Shown here piece by piece: positions 35,828-44,234 of a stretch of DNA of 64,000 bases (the stretch's first letter is position 1; each line of letters starts with the position of its first letter). Origin of the DNA: Bermanella sp036960565. GTDB taxonomy: Bacteria > Pseudomonadota > Gammaproteobacteria > Pseudomonadales > Oceanobacteraceae. Both the position numbers and the translations under genes were made by a program. A model generated the notes under the pieces. The model made no database searches and had not been told where the DNA came from. It saw only the letters and a list, made by a program, of their open reading frames with translations. Location: positions 1 to 64,000 of the forward strand of contig JBALXQ010000022.1 in assembly GCA_036960565.1 (NCBI GenBank), read 5' to 3'.

Positions 35828-36352
35828 ATGTCCCCCCAAAAACCAAACAACATAATGCTAGATCTAGAAACCATGGGCACTAATTCCAATGCCGCCATCA
35901 TTGCCATAGGTGCGGTACGCTTTAATACCGATCTGGAAGACAGCTTTTACCAAGTAGTGGATTTACAAAGCAGTTTAGATGCGGGTTTGGAGATGGGGGG
36001 CGATGCAGTTTTATGGTGGTTACAACAAGAGCAAGCAGCAAGGGATGCCATAACGGTAAAAGGGATTCCGTTAAAGGAGGCACTTATTTTATTTTCAAAA
36101 TGGGCGAAAGAGGGCGCTCTTATCTGGGGAAATGGCGCCACCTTTGATAATGTGATTCTCGCCAACGCTTATGATAAAACTTATTTAGGTAGGCCCTGGA
36201 AATACAGTGATAATCGTTGCTATCGCACTATAAAGGCTTTTTATCCAGATATTAAACTGGTGCGGGTAGGTGTTGCGCATAACGCTCTTGATGATGCTCA
36301 GAGTCAGGCTCTTCACCTTATTAATATTTTTAAAAAAATGTCTAATCGATAA
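35828..36352 (+). CDS. 3'-5' exonuclease, DnaQ-like (exodeoxyribonuclease VIII type)
   Basis: 174 residues of a DEDD-superfamily nuclease. MLDLETMGTNSNAAIIAIGAVRF carries the first Asp-Glu pair, GNGATFDNVILANAY the second Asp, and GVAHNALDDAQSQALHL the final His and Asp of the DEDDh site. Such short proteins occur in phages and bacterial chromosomes and act on single-stranded DNA or RNA ends. There is no clear ribosome site at ATG 35828; ATG 35852 is an alternative. Standing alone next to a repeat-rich gap, it may have been acquired, but nothing else shows this. Confidence 0.88.
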   Translation: MSPQKPNNIMLDLETMGTNSNAAIIAIGAVRFNTDLEDSFYQVVDLQSSLDAGLEMGGDAVLWWLQQEQAARDAITVKGIPLKEALILFSKWAKEGALIWGNGATFDNVILANAYDKTYLGRPWKYSDNRCYRTIKAFYPDIKLVRVGVAHNALDDAQSQALHLINIFKKMSNR

Positions 36353-36422
36353 CAATAGTTTTGCTAAAAAGTGATATAACGGACTCTCTCATTCTTATTA
36401 GTCCTTTAATAATATTTATCAT

Positions 36423-37031
36423 ATGAATACAGCTATTAAACTTGTGTGTGTATTGCTTGGGGCCTTGTTATTACAGGCTTGTCAGGAAAACAAACTAACC
36501 CCCATAGGACCTTCCGCTATCATCCTGGCATATGGTGATAGCCTCACTTATGGAAAAGGGGTTGAGGAAGAGGATGCCTACCCCAGTGTGCTGCAGCAAT
36601 TAAGTGGTCGTATGGTAATCAATGCAGGGGTATCGGGCGAAGTTACTGAAGATGGATTGGCTCGTTTACCTGAGGTAATGGCAGACATTCGTCCCGACCT
36701 TATGATTTTACTGGAAGGAGGCAATGACATATTACGCAATCACAACCTTAAAAAAACCAAACAAAATTTGGCAAAGATGATTGAACTAGCACAATCTCAA
36801 GGTGTACAAGTGGTTTTAGTGGGAGTGCCCGAAAAAAAGTTGTTCTCTAATGCGGCCAGTATCTTTCCTGAATTGGCAGAAAAATACCAATTGGTATTTG
36901 AAGGTGAGCTGGTTGCATCTTTGTTACGTAGTCCAAAATATAAGTCTGACAGTGTTCACTTTAATGAATTGGGTTATCGAAAAATGGCTCAATCGATTTT
37001 TGAATTACTAAGCGATCATGGCGCATTGTAA
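36423..37031 (+). CDS. SGNH-family esterase lipoprotein (TesA-like)
   Basis: 202 residues. A signal peptide ends in LLQAC, a lipobox. The four SGNH blocks are present: GDSLTYGKG (catalytic Ser), INAGVSGE (Gly), EGGNDILR (Asn) and DSVHFNELGYR (Asp and His). This is the arrangement of TesA/arylesterase proteins with thioesterase, lysophospholipase or arylesterase activity; the natural substrate is unknown. The predicted lipid anchor differs from E. coli TesA, which is periplasmic and soluble. Convergent with the alpha/beta hydrolase, separated by a hairpin. Confidence 0.9.
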   Translation: MNTAIKLVCVLLGALLLQACQENKLTPIGPSAIILAYGDSLTYGKGVEEEDAYPSVLQQLSGRMVINAGVSGEVTEDGLARLPEVMADIRPDLMILLEGGNDILRNHNLKKTKQNLAKMIELAQSQGVQVVLVGVPEKKLFSNAASIFPELAEKYQLVFEGELVASLLRSPKYKSDSVHFNELGYRKMAQSIFELLSDHGAL

Positions 37032-37043
37032 TTCTGAAACGTA

Positions 37044-37073
37044 GTGGAGTAGAACCAATATGTTCTACTCCAC
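37044..37073. terminator. Bidirectional hairpin terminator
   Basis: 12-base perfect stem GTGGAGTAGAAC/GTTCTACTCCAC with a six-base loop between the convergent esterase and hydrolase genes. T-runs are weak. Confidence 0.65.
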
Positions 37074-37084
37074 AACATTGCGCT

Positions 37085-37930
37085 TTAATCTTGTTTAATA
37101 AAATCCATTATTTTTTGCAAAACGGCTTCTGACTTTAATATTTTTCTGTGCCCCAAGCCATGAGAAAGGTACAGCTCAGAATTCTTGAGTGATTGGGCAA
37201 GTCGCTTTGATTCGCTAGCCGGCACTTCAAAATCTTGCTCATCGTGAATGAGTAGAGCGGGTATATTAGATTGTTTTAGCTGTAAGGCTGAATCCAGTTC
37301 CTCTAGGGTGCCTCCCACAAAATTTGAAATAAACTGCACAAATCTATTAACCCCTTTTTTGTTTAATCCAATGAAGCCTGCAAAGCGTCGCAATGCATTT
37401 TCAATGGATGAGGGGCCAGAAATAAGCACCATTTTTTGTGGTGTTACCCCTTGTCCTACTGCGAAGGCGGTGGCGCCTGCGCCCATGGAGTGCCCAATGA
37501 TTACCTCAAAGCTTCCTAATTGTTGCTGGGCTAAATGGATCGTTTGCGTAAATAAACGAGGGTTGGAGGTAACCCCACTAGAATGGCCATGAGCCGGCAT
37601 GTCTATCGCCACTACTTCAAAGCCCTGGCTCAGTAATTTTTTGGCAATACCATACATCTGTGTGGCGCGACTTTCCCAGCCATGTACCAATAGTATTTGT
37701 TTGCGGGGGGTAGCTTGCCCATTTTCTTTTGCGGGTAACCAGCGAATGGCACTGATGTCTTCATTAAGTTTAAAGCGCTGCCCTTGTTGTTCAGCTTGTT
37801 GTTCCCAGTCTTTTATCTCTTGGCGTTTGGGCGTAAGAAACATTCTGCCCGCTTTTTCGATGGTTTTGGCAGGAGTAAATATGCTGCCCATTTGATTGCC
37901 TAAGCGAAACATTGCCAGTGCGTAATTCAT
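37085..37930 (-). CDS. Alpha/beta hydrolase
   Basis: 281 residues. The oxyanion region LLVHGWESRATQM, nucleophile elbow IGHSMGAGA (Ser), the acidic residue in IPALLIHDEQDFEVP and the final catalytic His in LSHGLGHRKIL make a complete hydrolase triad. The N-terminal segment NYALAMFRLGNQMGSIFTPAKTIEKAGRMF is a short lid or membrane-association region. Transcribed with the upstream TetR gene (66-base gap). A copy of the TetR palindrome lies 24 bases before its start, so it is probably the regulated target. Substrate unknown. Confidence 0.88.
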   Translation of the reverse strand: MNYALAMFRLGNQMGSIFTPAKTIEKAGRMFLTPKRQEIKDWEQQAEQQGQRFKLNEDISAIRWLPAKENGQATPRKQILLVHGWESRATQMYGIAKKLLSQGFEVVAIDMPAHGHSSGVTSNPRLFTQTIHLAQQQLGSFEVIIGHSMGAGATAFAVGQGVTPQKMVLISGPSSIENALRRFAGFIGLNKKGVNRFVQFISNFVGGTLEELDSALQLKQSNIPALLIHDEQDFEVPASESKRLAQSLKNSELYLSHGLGHRKILKSEAVLQKIMDFIKQD

Positions 37931-37953
37931 GGTTAATCTCCTGTTGATTTTTT

Positions 37954-37972
37954 CTACCTGACGTAAGGTAGG
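37954..37972 (-). promoter_or_regulatory. TetR operator copy between hydrolase and tetR
   Basis: The palindromic motif CTACCTGACGTAAGGTAGG. It shares 18 of 19 positions with the site upstream of the tetR gene at 38576-38594, read on the opposite strand. Placed 24 bases before the hydrolase start. Confidence 0.75.
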
Positions 37973-37996
37973 TTTGTTGGGTAAAATTTTTTGGAT

Positions 37997-38572
37997 CTAT
38001 TGCTCAGTTAAGTATTGCATCAATATATCCATGCTTGTTTCAAAGGATAAGTGGTTCTGGGTAATGCGACTGGTGAGTAAGGCCCCTTGTATATTTGATA
38101 CTGCCCAATCGGCCAAAGCCTCACTAGTTTGGTGATGATCGCTAAACTCTCCTGTGTTTAAGCCAGCTTCGATAATTTTCTTAAGCCCTTGAACTTGTAC
38201 TTTGATAAGCCTGTGGGCTTGAACTTGTACGGGCTCGTTAAGCTTGTCCCATTCACCTGCAAAGGCACCACCCGGGCAAATTTTTTCTGCCTGGCCCATA
38301 AAGCTGCGAAAGATATTAATAAAATAGGCCAGTTGTTGAGTTGGGCTCTTGCCTGCACCGCGTGCGAAGGCCGCTAACATGTCCGAGCTTGCTCGTTCCA
38401 ATATGGCAATAGACAAACCGTCTTTGCTTTGGAAGTGGTAATACATGCTGCCTTTCTTAATACCAATGCGATTGGCTAGCTCCTGAAAGCTAACCCCACT
38501 AATGGATTGACGCTGCAGCATATCTTGTGCGGCATCGAGTATTTGGCTGCGTGTATCATTATTGGATTTCAT
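37997..38572 (-). CDS. TetR/AcrR-family regulator
   Basis: 191 residues. The N-terminal DNA-binding domain is standard: ILDAAQDMLQRQSISGVSFQELANRIGIKKGSMYYHF in outline, with the recognition segment KKGSMYYHFQSKDGLSIAIL. The C-terminal helical domain contains KICPGGAFAGEW, a segment typical of the YxaF/LmrA-like branch, often controlling hydrolase or efflux genes. Two near-identical palindromes, immediately upstream of its own start and before the hydrolase gene, strongly suggest autorepression and control of the hydrolase. Confidence 0.92.
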   Translation of the reverse strand: MKSNNDTRSQILDAAQDMLQRQSISGVSFQELANRIGIKKGSMYYHFQSKDGLSIAILERASSDMLAAFARGAGKSPTQQLAYFINIFRSFMGQAEKICPGGAFAGEWDKLNEPVQVQAHRLIKVQVQGLKKIIEAGLNTGEFSDHHQTSEALADWAVSNIQGALLTSRITQNHLSFETSMDILMQYLTEQ

Positions 38573-38575
38573 TTG

Positions 38576-38594
38576 CCTACCTTATGTCAGGTAG
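38576..38594. promoter_or_regulatory. TetR operator upstream of its own gene
   Basis: CCTACCTTATGTCAGGTAG, the reverse-strand version of the motif at 37954-37972, only four bases before the start codon of the TetR gene and extended by another GTAG. The position suits autorepression. Confidence 0.75.
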
Positions 38595-38705
38595 GTAGCT
38601 CTGTCAATCTAGAGGGAGGGTCTAATAAAGACGTTTATGTTCTAAAATATTGTTTTCTTATGATGCTTTAATGATCTAGCTAATTAGATCATGGCATTAT
38701 CTAGG

Positions 38706-40706
38706 CTATTTATTGCCAGCATAAACATAAAAATTATTACGTCCCTGTTGTTTGGCCTGATACATGGCATTATCGGCCAGTGTTACCAATTCGTCAGGGT
38801 CGTTACTGTGTTGTGGAAAAAAAGCGATGCCAATACTGCAGCTAATGGCGATGCTTTTTCCTTGAATAGAAAAAATGTCTGATAGAGTGTTAACCATTTT
38901 TTTTGCAATATTACAGGCGTCTTCATTTCGTGGTAATGACGTCAGTAGAACCACAAACTCATCTCCACCCAAGCGGGCCACCGTGCCTCTTTTCAATACA
39001 GCATTAGACATGCGTTTGGCACACATTTTCAGTAACTCGTCACCAATATTGTGACCATAGGTATCATTGACCGGTTTAAAATTATCTAAATCAATAAACA
39101 ATATGGCGAGCTTGTGGTTATTGATTTTAGCGGATGTCACTTCTTCATTTAAAAGCTCATAAAAGAAATGCCGGTTCGGCAACTTGGTTAAATTGTCACG
39201 ACATACTTGTTCTTTAAGGTTTTCTTCTAGGCGATTTCTTTGTTGGACGACGAGTGTTTGCTCAGCAAACTCACTGATGGAAAGTAAAAAGGTTTCATCA
39301 TTTAAACGATATTGCGAGTCGAGCTGAAAACTTTGAGCAATGATGAATCCGTGCAATCCACCCTTTAAATGTATGGGAGTAATGTAAAGAGAGCAGGGCT
39401 TTTTATCCGGGTTTATAATCTTTAAAAGCGACTGGCTATTTTCAAGTCGATGACCATTTTTAATATCCAGTACGCCATGTTTGTTTAGTTGTTCTATAAC
39501 CACTGCCAGGTCTTCAACGGGAAGGGTTGCACCTTGTTGGTGATTTTGTCCTGCTCTTAGTAGGCTGTCTATGCAGTTAAATTCAGTGCTGGTTTCATTA
39601 AGTAGCCAGATACTGGCATGATTAACCTGACAGCCGTGCAAAATGAACTCGGTAATTCTTTGTGCGGCCAATTTTACGTTACCATTGATGAGACAGGGTT
39701 CTTTAGCCAGGTTAATTAACAATTCATTTTGGATTCGCTGGTGTTCTTGATGGTGTTGCAGCTGCAAGTAAAAGCGTTCAAGTCCAGCCAACATTTGATT
39801 GACCGCTTTAGCCACAGTGGTGATTTCATCATTACCCTTTACATCAACCAATTTCCCACTGTGATTGTTGTTGCCTATTTTTATTAAGTCTTGGCTTAAT
39901 CCCAGTAATCTTTTTAATAATATTTGTCTTAGTATCCATAATACCAATACTGAAAAAAACAAACCTGAAACGGCTAGAAAATAGGTGAAGCTTGTTAAGG
40001 TATTTACTCCTCGACTAAAAATTTCTCTTGATGAAGTTACTTTAAAAAATCCCAATGGGTTTTGCATTGGGTCATTTAAAAGACTGTAACCCACAATTTT
40101 GTTAGCGCCCTTTATTTCTAACCAGTGCCCTTTTTTATCTAAATCATTCAGTTTATCAAACGGGATTATTGAGCGTTTGTTATGTTTTATAAATTCAATA
40201 TCCATTAGTATCTGCTTGGACAGACCATTAATGATTTCGTCATCAAATAATCGCAACATAATAAACTGGCCACGAGGAGGGCCTGATTGATCACTCTTGA
40301 GAATTTCATTTGATGCGCTCATGTACAGCGTATTGTTGAGTTGCAAAATACCACTGAATTTTTCTGATGCTGTGTGATATTCACTTAAATTAGTAAAAAA
40401 TGGGGTGGGTGTTTGTGTGATGGTTTGTGATTTTAGTTTATCTGAAAAATCTTTTCTTAAATTTTTAGCCTTATCCAGATAGATAATGTTTGAGACGTTT
40501 AATGAGTCAAAAGTGGATTTAACAATATTGGATTGCTCGTATTTAACCCCACGATTATGCATGTAATGGTAGGTGTCATCCCATTCGGCCCAGTCAATAA
40601 CAATGACCTGTAAGAGGCCCAGCTCACGATTTAGAGTTGAGTCTATACGACTGAGGTTTTCACTCATTTGCTGAGCTTCCAATTCCTCGAAACTCTCCAG
40701 CATCAA
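38706..40706 (-). CDS. CHASE4-HAMP-GAF-GGDEF diguanylate cyclase, start region irregular
   Basis: 666 residues from the first available start (TTG 40706/ATG 40703). A periplasmic CHASE4 domain (about 25-225; VIDWAEWDDTYHYM is diagnostic) is followed by a helix (about 233-260), HAMP (to 325), a GAF-like domain (about 345-490) and a GGDEF domain (500-664) with intact VARLGGDEF and no RxxD inhibitory site. A membrane sensor should have a helix before CHASE4. One is encoded in the same frame just upstream (IIN..KTALITLTTLITLLTAVYW), but no ATG/GTG/TTG precedes it before an in-frame TAG. An ATG at 40820-40822 is in another frame, so a one-base shift or sequence error is likely. The gene may really extend to about 40822. 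Confidence 0.85.
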   Translation of the reverse strand: MMLESFEELEAQQMSENLSRIDSTLNRELGLLQVIVIDWAEWDDTYHYMHNRGVKYEQSNIVKSTFDSLNVSNIIYLDKAKNLRKDFSDKLKSQTITQTPTPFFTNLSEYHTASEKFSGILQLNNTLYMSASNEILKSDQSGPPRGQFIMLRLFDDEIINGLSKQILMDIEFIKHNKRSIIPFDKLNDLDKKGHWLEIKGANKIVGYSLLNDPMQNPLGFFKVTSSREIFSRGVNTLTSFTYFLAVSGLFFSVLVLWILRQILLKRLLGLSQDLIKIGNNNHSGKLVDVKGNDEITTVAKAVNQMLAGLERFYLQLQHHQEHQRIQNELLINLAKEPCLINGNVKLAAQRITEFILHGCQVNHASIWLLNETSTEFNCIDSLLRAGQNHQQGATLPVEDLAVVIEQLNKHGVLDIKNGHRLENSQSLLKIINPDKKPCSLYITPIHLKGGLHGFIIAQSFQLDSQYRLNDETFLLSISEFAEQTLVVQQRNRLEENLKEQVCRDNLTKLPNRHFFYELLNEEVTSAKINNHKLAILFIDLDNFKPVNDTYGHNIGDELLKMCAKRMSNAVLKRGTVARLGGDEFVVLLTSLPRNEDACNIAKKMVNTLSDIFSIQGKSIAISCSIGIAFFPQHSNDPDELVTLADNAMYQAKQQGRNNFYVYAGNK

Positions 40707-40925
40707 AGCTCTGGTACCCCAGTAAACAGCGGTTAGCAGGGTGATAAGCGTGGTAAGCGTAATGAGGGCGGTTTTGTAATATATATTAATGATAAGAGCC
40801 TGCTTGATTGGTCTCTAGTCATTAAGTCTAGCAGTTGTGTCAGATATGAATGCGTTTCAGCGGTATGGATAGGCTATCAAAATGGGCAGGACCGCTCAGG
40901 ACCGCTCAGGGCGGTCATGCCTTCA

Positions 40926-40966
40926 GACTATAACGAAGCGGCCAGTTCAGAAGCTAGTTGACCGCT
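40926..40966 (-). pseudogene. Diverged duplicate of the 3' end of the downstream reductase gene
   Basis: On the minus strand this fragment encodes QLASELAASL plus a stop, the same last residues (LASELAASL) as the intact FadH-like gene whose stop is 51 bases away. In those ten codons five differ, all silently. A small hairpin GACCGC/GCGGTC (40900-40916) and a repeated AGGACCGCTC follow. The pattern indicates a leftover gene end from a related allele, not chance similarity. Confidence 0.75.
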
Positions 40967-40978
40967 CCAGGGCTTTGA

Positions 40979-43027
40979 CTACAACGAAGCGGCTAACTCG
41001 GAAGCCAGCTTAATAGCGCGTTTGGCGTCCAGTTCCCCGGCAAACTCAGCCCCACCCACTAAGTGCAGGCCGAAATTATGTTCAGAGTTGCCCTGTAAGT
41101 CCTTATACAGTTCGCTCACGCTGATTTGCCCTGCACACAATACTACGTGGTCCACATCTAGAACCCGCTCTTCAATTACATCGCCATCTCTATTGCTGAT
41201 GGTAATGTGCAGGCCGTCATCGTCAATTTTGGTGTAGCCAACGCCGCCAATCATCTCAACCTTTTTCATTTTGAGTACCGCTCTGTGTACCCAGCCAGAC
41301 GTTTTATTTAAACCCTTACCTAAAGAAGTGGTTTTGCGTTGCAGTAAATACAGCTTACGCGGCGAGGCTTCTATATTCATGGGCTTGAGGCCACCTGAGG
41401 TGGTGTTATTAATGTCGACACCCCATTCATCAAACCAGGCTTCCTTGTTGAGCGATAATGACTCACCCTGGTGACTGAGGTATTCGCCCACATCAAAGCC
41501 TATGCCGCCGGCGCCCATAATGGCCACGGATCCACCCAACTTCAGTTCTTTACCCAATAATTCTTGATACGAAACTACTTTTTTATGATCGATTCCGGGC
41601 ATATTGGGAACTCGTGGGGCCACACCGGTGGACACGACTATTTCATCAAAGCCCGCTTCCTTAAGTTCATCGGCTTTCACCCAGGTATTGAGTTTCAATT
41701 CTATGTTGTGCACTTCGATCATTTTCCTAAAGTAGCGCACGGTTTCTAAAAATTCTTCCTTACCTGGAATTTTACTGGCAAAGGTAAACTGGCCACCAAT
41801 CTCGTCTCTGGCTTCAAATAAGGTTACCTTGTGGCCTCGTTGTGCGGCCACGGTGGCGCAGGCCAATCCGGCAGGGCCAGCTCCCACTACCGCCACTTTT
41901 TTTGCTTTGTGGGTGGGGGTATAGAGTAATTGAGTTTCGTGACAGGCTCTTGGGTTTACTAGACAGCTGGCACGTTTGGCTTGAAATGTATGATCGAGAC
42001 AGGCTTGGTTGCAGGCAATGCAGGTATTAATTTCGTCGCTTCTGCCTTCAGCAGCCTTGTTTACCCATTCACTGTCGGCCAAGAACGGACGCGCCATAGA
42101 GACCATGTCGGCCTTGCCATTGGCGATAATTTCTTCGGCAGTGTCAGGCATGTTAATGCGATTAGAGGCAATTACCGGAATGCTCACCACTTCTTTTACC
42201 TTGGCACAGGGGTCCACAAAAGCGGCTCTTGGAACTGAGGTGACGATGGTAGGAACACGGGCTTCATGCCAGCCAATGCCTGAATTCAGTATGGTCACAC
42301 CGGCTTTTTCTAGCTCTTTAGCCAGCGTTAATACCTCTTCCATGCTGGAGCCTCCTTCTACAAGGTCGATCATGGAAAGGCGGAAGATAATAATGAACTC
42401 CTTGCCGACTTCCTGGCGAATGGTGCGCACAATTTCAAGAGGCAAGCGCATGCGGTTTTCGTAAGATCCACCAAACTCATCGTCACGTTGGTTGGTGCGT
42501 TGGTTTAGAAACTGGGTTATGAAATACCCTTCTGAGCCCATTACCTCTACACCGTCATAGCCGGATTTTTTAGCCAGTGCAGCACAACGGCCATATTGGC
42601 TAATCGTTTTATAGACACCCTTGGTAGATAGGGCTTTGGGTTTAAAGGGGGTGATTGGAGACTTAATCGCCGAAGGTGCCACGCTGTATGGTGTGTAGCC
42701 ATATCGACCAGCATGGAGTATTTGTAAACATATTTTTCCACCCGCCTCATGCACCGCAGAGGTCACTTTTTTATGCATAGGGATTTGTAGAGCATTGCTT
42801 AGTCGTGAACCTAAAGGCAGTAATTCGCCCCGGCGGTTAGGGGCAAACCCTCCCGTGACAATAAGGCCCACGCCACCGCGAGCACGTTCAGCAAAATACT
42901 CAGCCAATTGTTTAAAATGCCAAGGACGGTCTTCTAGGCCAGTATGCATAGACCCCATAAGGACGCGATTTTTCAAGGTTGTAAAACCAAGGTCTAATGG
43001 GGCGAGTAGGTTCGGGTACTGACTCAT
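40979..43027 (-). CDS. fadH: 2,4-dienoyl-CoA reductase-like flavoprotein (FadH / old yellow enzyme family)
   Basis: 682 residues from ATG 43027, which has AAGGAG seven bases upstream; an upstream in-frame start at 43108 lacks one. An FMN-binding TIM barrel (1-340; NRVLMGSMHTGLE, LQILHAGRYG, GYFITQFLNQRTNQRDD) is followed by the [4Fe-4S] site C-x2-C-x3-C-x11-C (CIACNQAC...SC) and an FAD/NAD(P) Rossmann domain (VVGAGPAGLACA, AIMGAGGIGFDVGEYL). The layout and length match E. coli FadH (672), which reduces 2,4-dienoyl-CoA in unsaturated fatty-acid oxidation. The symbol is by family; related NADH:flavin oxidoreductases are possible. A duplicated fragment of its 3' end lies downstream. Confidence 0.9.
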   Translation of the reverse strand: MSQYPNLLAPLDLGFTTLKNRVLMGSMHTGLEDRPWHFKQLAEYFAERARGGVGLIVTGGFAPNRRGELLPLGSRLSNALQIPMHKKVTSAVHEAGGKICLQILHAGRYGYTPYSVAPSAIKSPITPFKPKALSTKGVYKTISQYGRCAALAKKSGYDGVEVMGSEGYFITQFLNQRTNQRDDEFGGSYENRMRLPLEIVRTIRQEVGKEFIIIFRLSMIDLVEGGSSMEEVLTLAKELEKAGVTILNSGIGWHEARVPTIVTSVPRAAFVDPCAKVKEVVSIPVIASNRINMPDTAEEIIANGKADMVSMARPFLADSEWVNKAAEGRSDEINTCIACNQACLDHTFQAKRASCLVNPRACHETQLLYTPTHKAKKVAVVGAGPAGLACATVAAQRGHKVTLFEARDEIGGQFTFASKIPGKEEFLETVRYFRKMIEVHNIELKLNTWVKADELKEAGFDEIVVSTGVAPRVPNMPGIDHKKVVSYQELLGKELKLGGSVAIMGAGGIGFDVGEYLSHQGESLSLNKEAWFDEWGVDINNTTSGGLKPMNIEASPRKLYLLQRKTTSLGKGLNKTSGWVHRAVLKMKKVEMIGGVGYTKIDDDGLHITISNRDGDVIEERVLDVDHVVLCAGQISVSELYKDLQGNSEHNFGLHLVGGAEFAGELDAKRAIKLASELAASL

Positions 43028-43266
43028 GAAAACTCCTTTAAATGTAGGGGCAATATAGAGGTCATGGTTTTTAAGGTAAATGACCCAAGTTAGCAATTCC
43101 GCTACCAATATGTGTTATTTGGCCAATGAAAGCCGGAATTTTACCTGAACAGCATTAGCACCATAAGCTTAGCGCCATTTCAGTCTTTCTCATGCTTAAT
43201 ATATTAAGGTTATGCTGTAGGCAGTTATAAATGCCCACTTACATGCTTCTTGAGTGGCTGGAAGTA

Positions 43267-43341
43267 ATGATGAGTATCTCTAATAACCAAGCTATTTCTT
43301 CGTTATTGAATAAAACCAAAGTGTTAAATATTTCGAGGTAA
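43267..43341 (+). pseudogene. Truncated, diverged duplicate of the flagellin 5' end
   Basis: A 24-codon frame, MMSISNNQAISSLLNKTKVL..., whose first 16 codons parallel the intact flagellin start MMNISNSKDTSSLLNKAQS 74 bases downstream, with 11 of the first 16 residues equal. Its TAA overlaps the flagellin ATG (TAATG). The GGAAGTA ribosome region is duplicated as GAGGTA. More diverged than the ccmB and fadH fragments. The rest of the 312-base gap 43028-43340 shows nothing else I can name. Confidence 0.65.
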
Positions 43342-44132
43342 TGATGAATATATCCAATAGCAAAGACACGTCTTCATTACTGAATAAAGCCCAGTCGGCT
43401 CAGCAGACCCAGTTACAACGTATCAGCAGTGCCAAACAAATTAATAGCGCCAAAGATGATGCGGCAGGGTTGGTGATTGCAACCAAACTGGATAGCCAGA
43501 GTCTTTCAATAACGGCGGCTCTTAAAAATAATATGGATGGTATTTCCCATATTCAAGTGGAAGATGGTGCGCTAGCAAGTGTGAGTGAGGACTTACAAAA
43601 AATTCGTGAACTCAGCCTGCAACAACAAAACGGAACATTAAATGAGGAGGGCAGGCAGGCTATTCAAAGTGAAATAGATCAAAGGTTGGAATCCATTGAT
43701 ACGGTACTAGGCCAAACTGAATTTAACGGTAAAAATGTTTTTGAAGACGCACAGGTAAATATTCAGGCTGGCACAGAAGCGGGGCAAACTATCGATATTG
43801 GCGGTGAAGACATTGCCGCACAATTTTCTGCTTTAGGCGTGGCAGCTGATGATGGTGAAATAAATTTAACTTCACTGGATTCTGCTTTAGAGCTGGTATC
43901 CCAACGGCGCAGTGAGCTGGGAGCCAGTGAGAGTCGTTTAGAAAGTAATTCTGAATTCCTCGCATTAAAAAATGAACAAAACCAAAGTGCCAGTAGTCGC
44001 ATACAAGATACTGATTTTGCCAAAGCGTTGGCTGAAAAAAGTAAAGCGGATATACAGGTAAGTGTCATCATTGGTGTGCAGGCACAGGCTAATCAAAACC
44101 AGGAAAGCGTATTACGCTTGTTAAAAAGCTAA
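43341..44132 (+). CDS. Flagellin
   Basis: 263 residues, short for a flagellin. The N-terminal D0/D1 region carries SAKQINSAKDDAAGLVIATKLDSQ, the most conserved flagellin motif, and the C-terminal DTDFAKALAEKSKADIQVSVIIGVQAQANQNQESVLRLL matches the D0 helix (usually A-x-x-S-M-L-x-Q-A-N). There is almost no D2/D3 surface domain, so the filament would be smooth. Two adjacent ATGs start the gene after GAGG. It stands apart from other filament genes in the window; the 5' end is preceded by a diverged copy of itself. Symbol left open because organisms of this kind often have several flagellins. Confidence 0.92.
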   Translation: MMNISNSKDTSSLLNKAQSAQQTQLQRISSAKQINSAKDDAAGLVIATKLDSQSLSITAALKNNMDGISHIQVEDGALASVSEDLQKIRELSLQQQNGTLNEEGRQAIQSEIDQRLESIDTVLGQTEFNGKNVFEDAQVNIQAGTEAGQTIDIGGEDIAAQFSALGVAADDGEINLTSLDSALELVSQRRSELGASESRLESNSEFLALKNEQNQSASSRIQDTDFAKALAEKSKADIQVSVIIGVQAQANQNQESVLRLLKS

Positions 44133-44234
44133 TATGTGAAAGCTGGAGTGCATCTCTCTAAATTTACTCTTTTGCTTAGCTAAGCCTTTGTTATACTTAA
44201 CATTGTTTAGAATGGTTGTTCATTAGGACTTTGC

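Noticed and set aside
38189..38377. Plus-strand open frame within the TetR gene
   Set aside because: Antisense shadow of a well-supported regulator with no independent features.
40889..40916. Repeated AGGACCGCTC as a possible CRISPR or REP array
   Set aside because: Only two adjacent short copies plus a hairpin arm, without spacers.
43028..43108. N-terminal extension of the FadH-like protein
   Set aside because: Residues do not resemble the family; the ribosome site favours ATG 43027.
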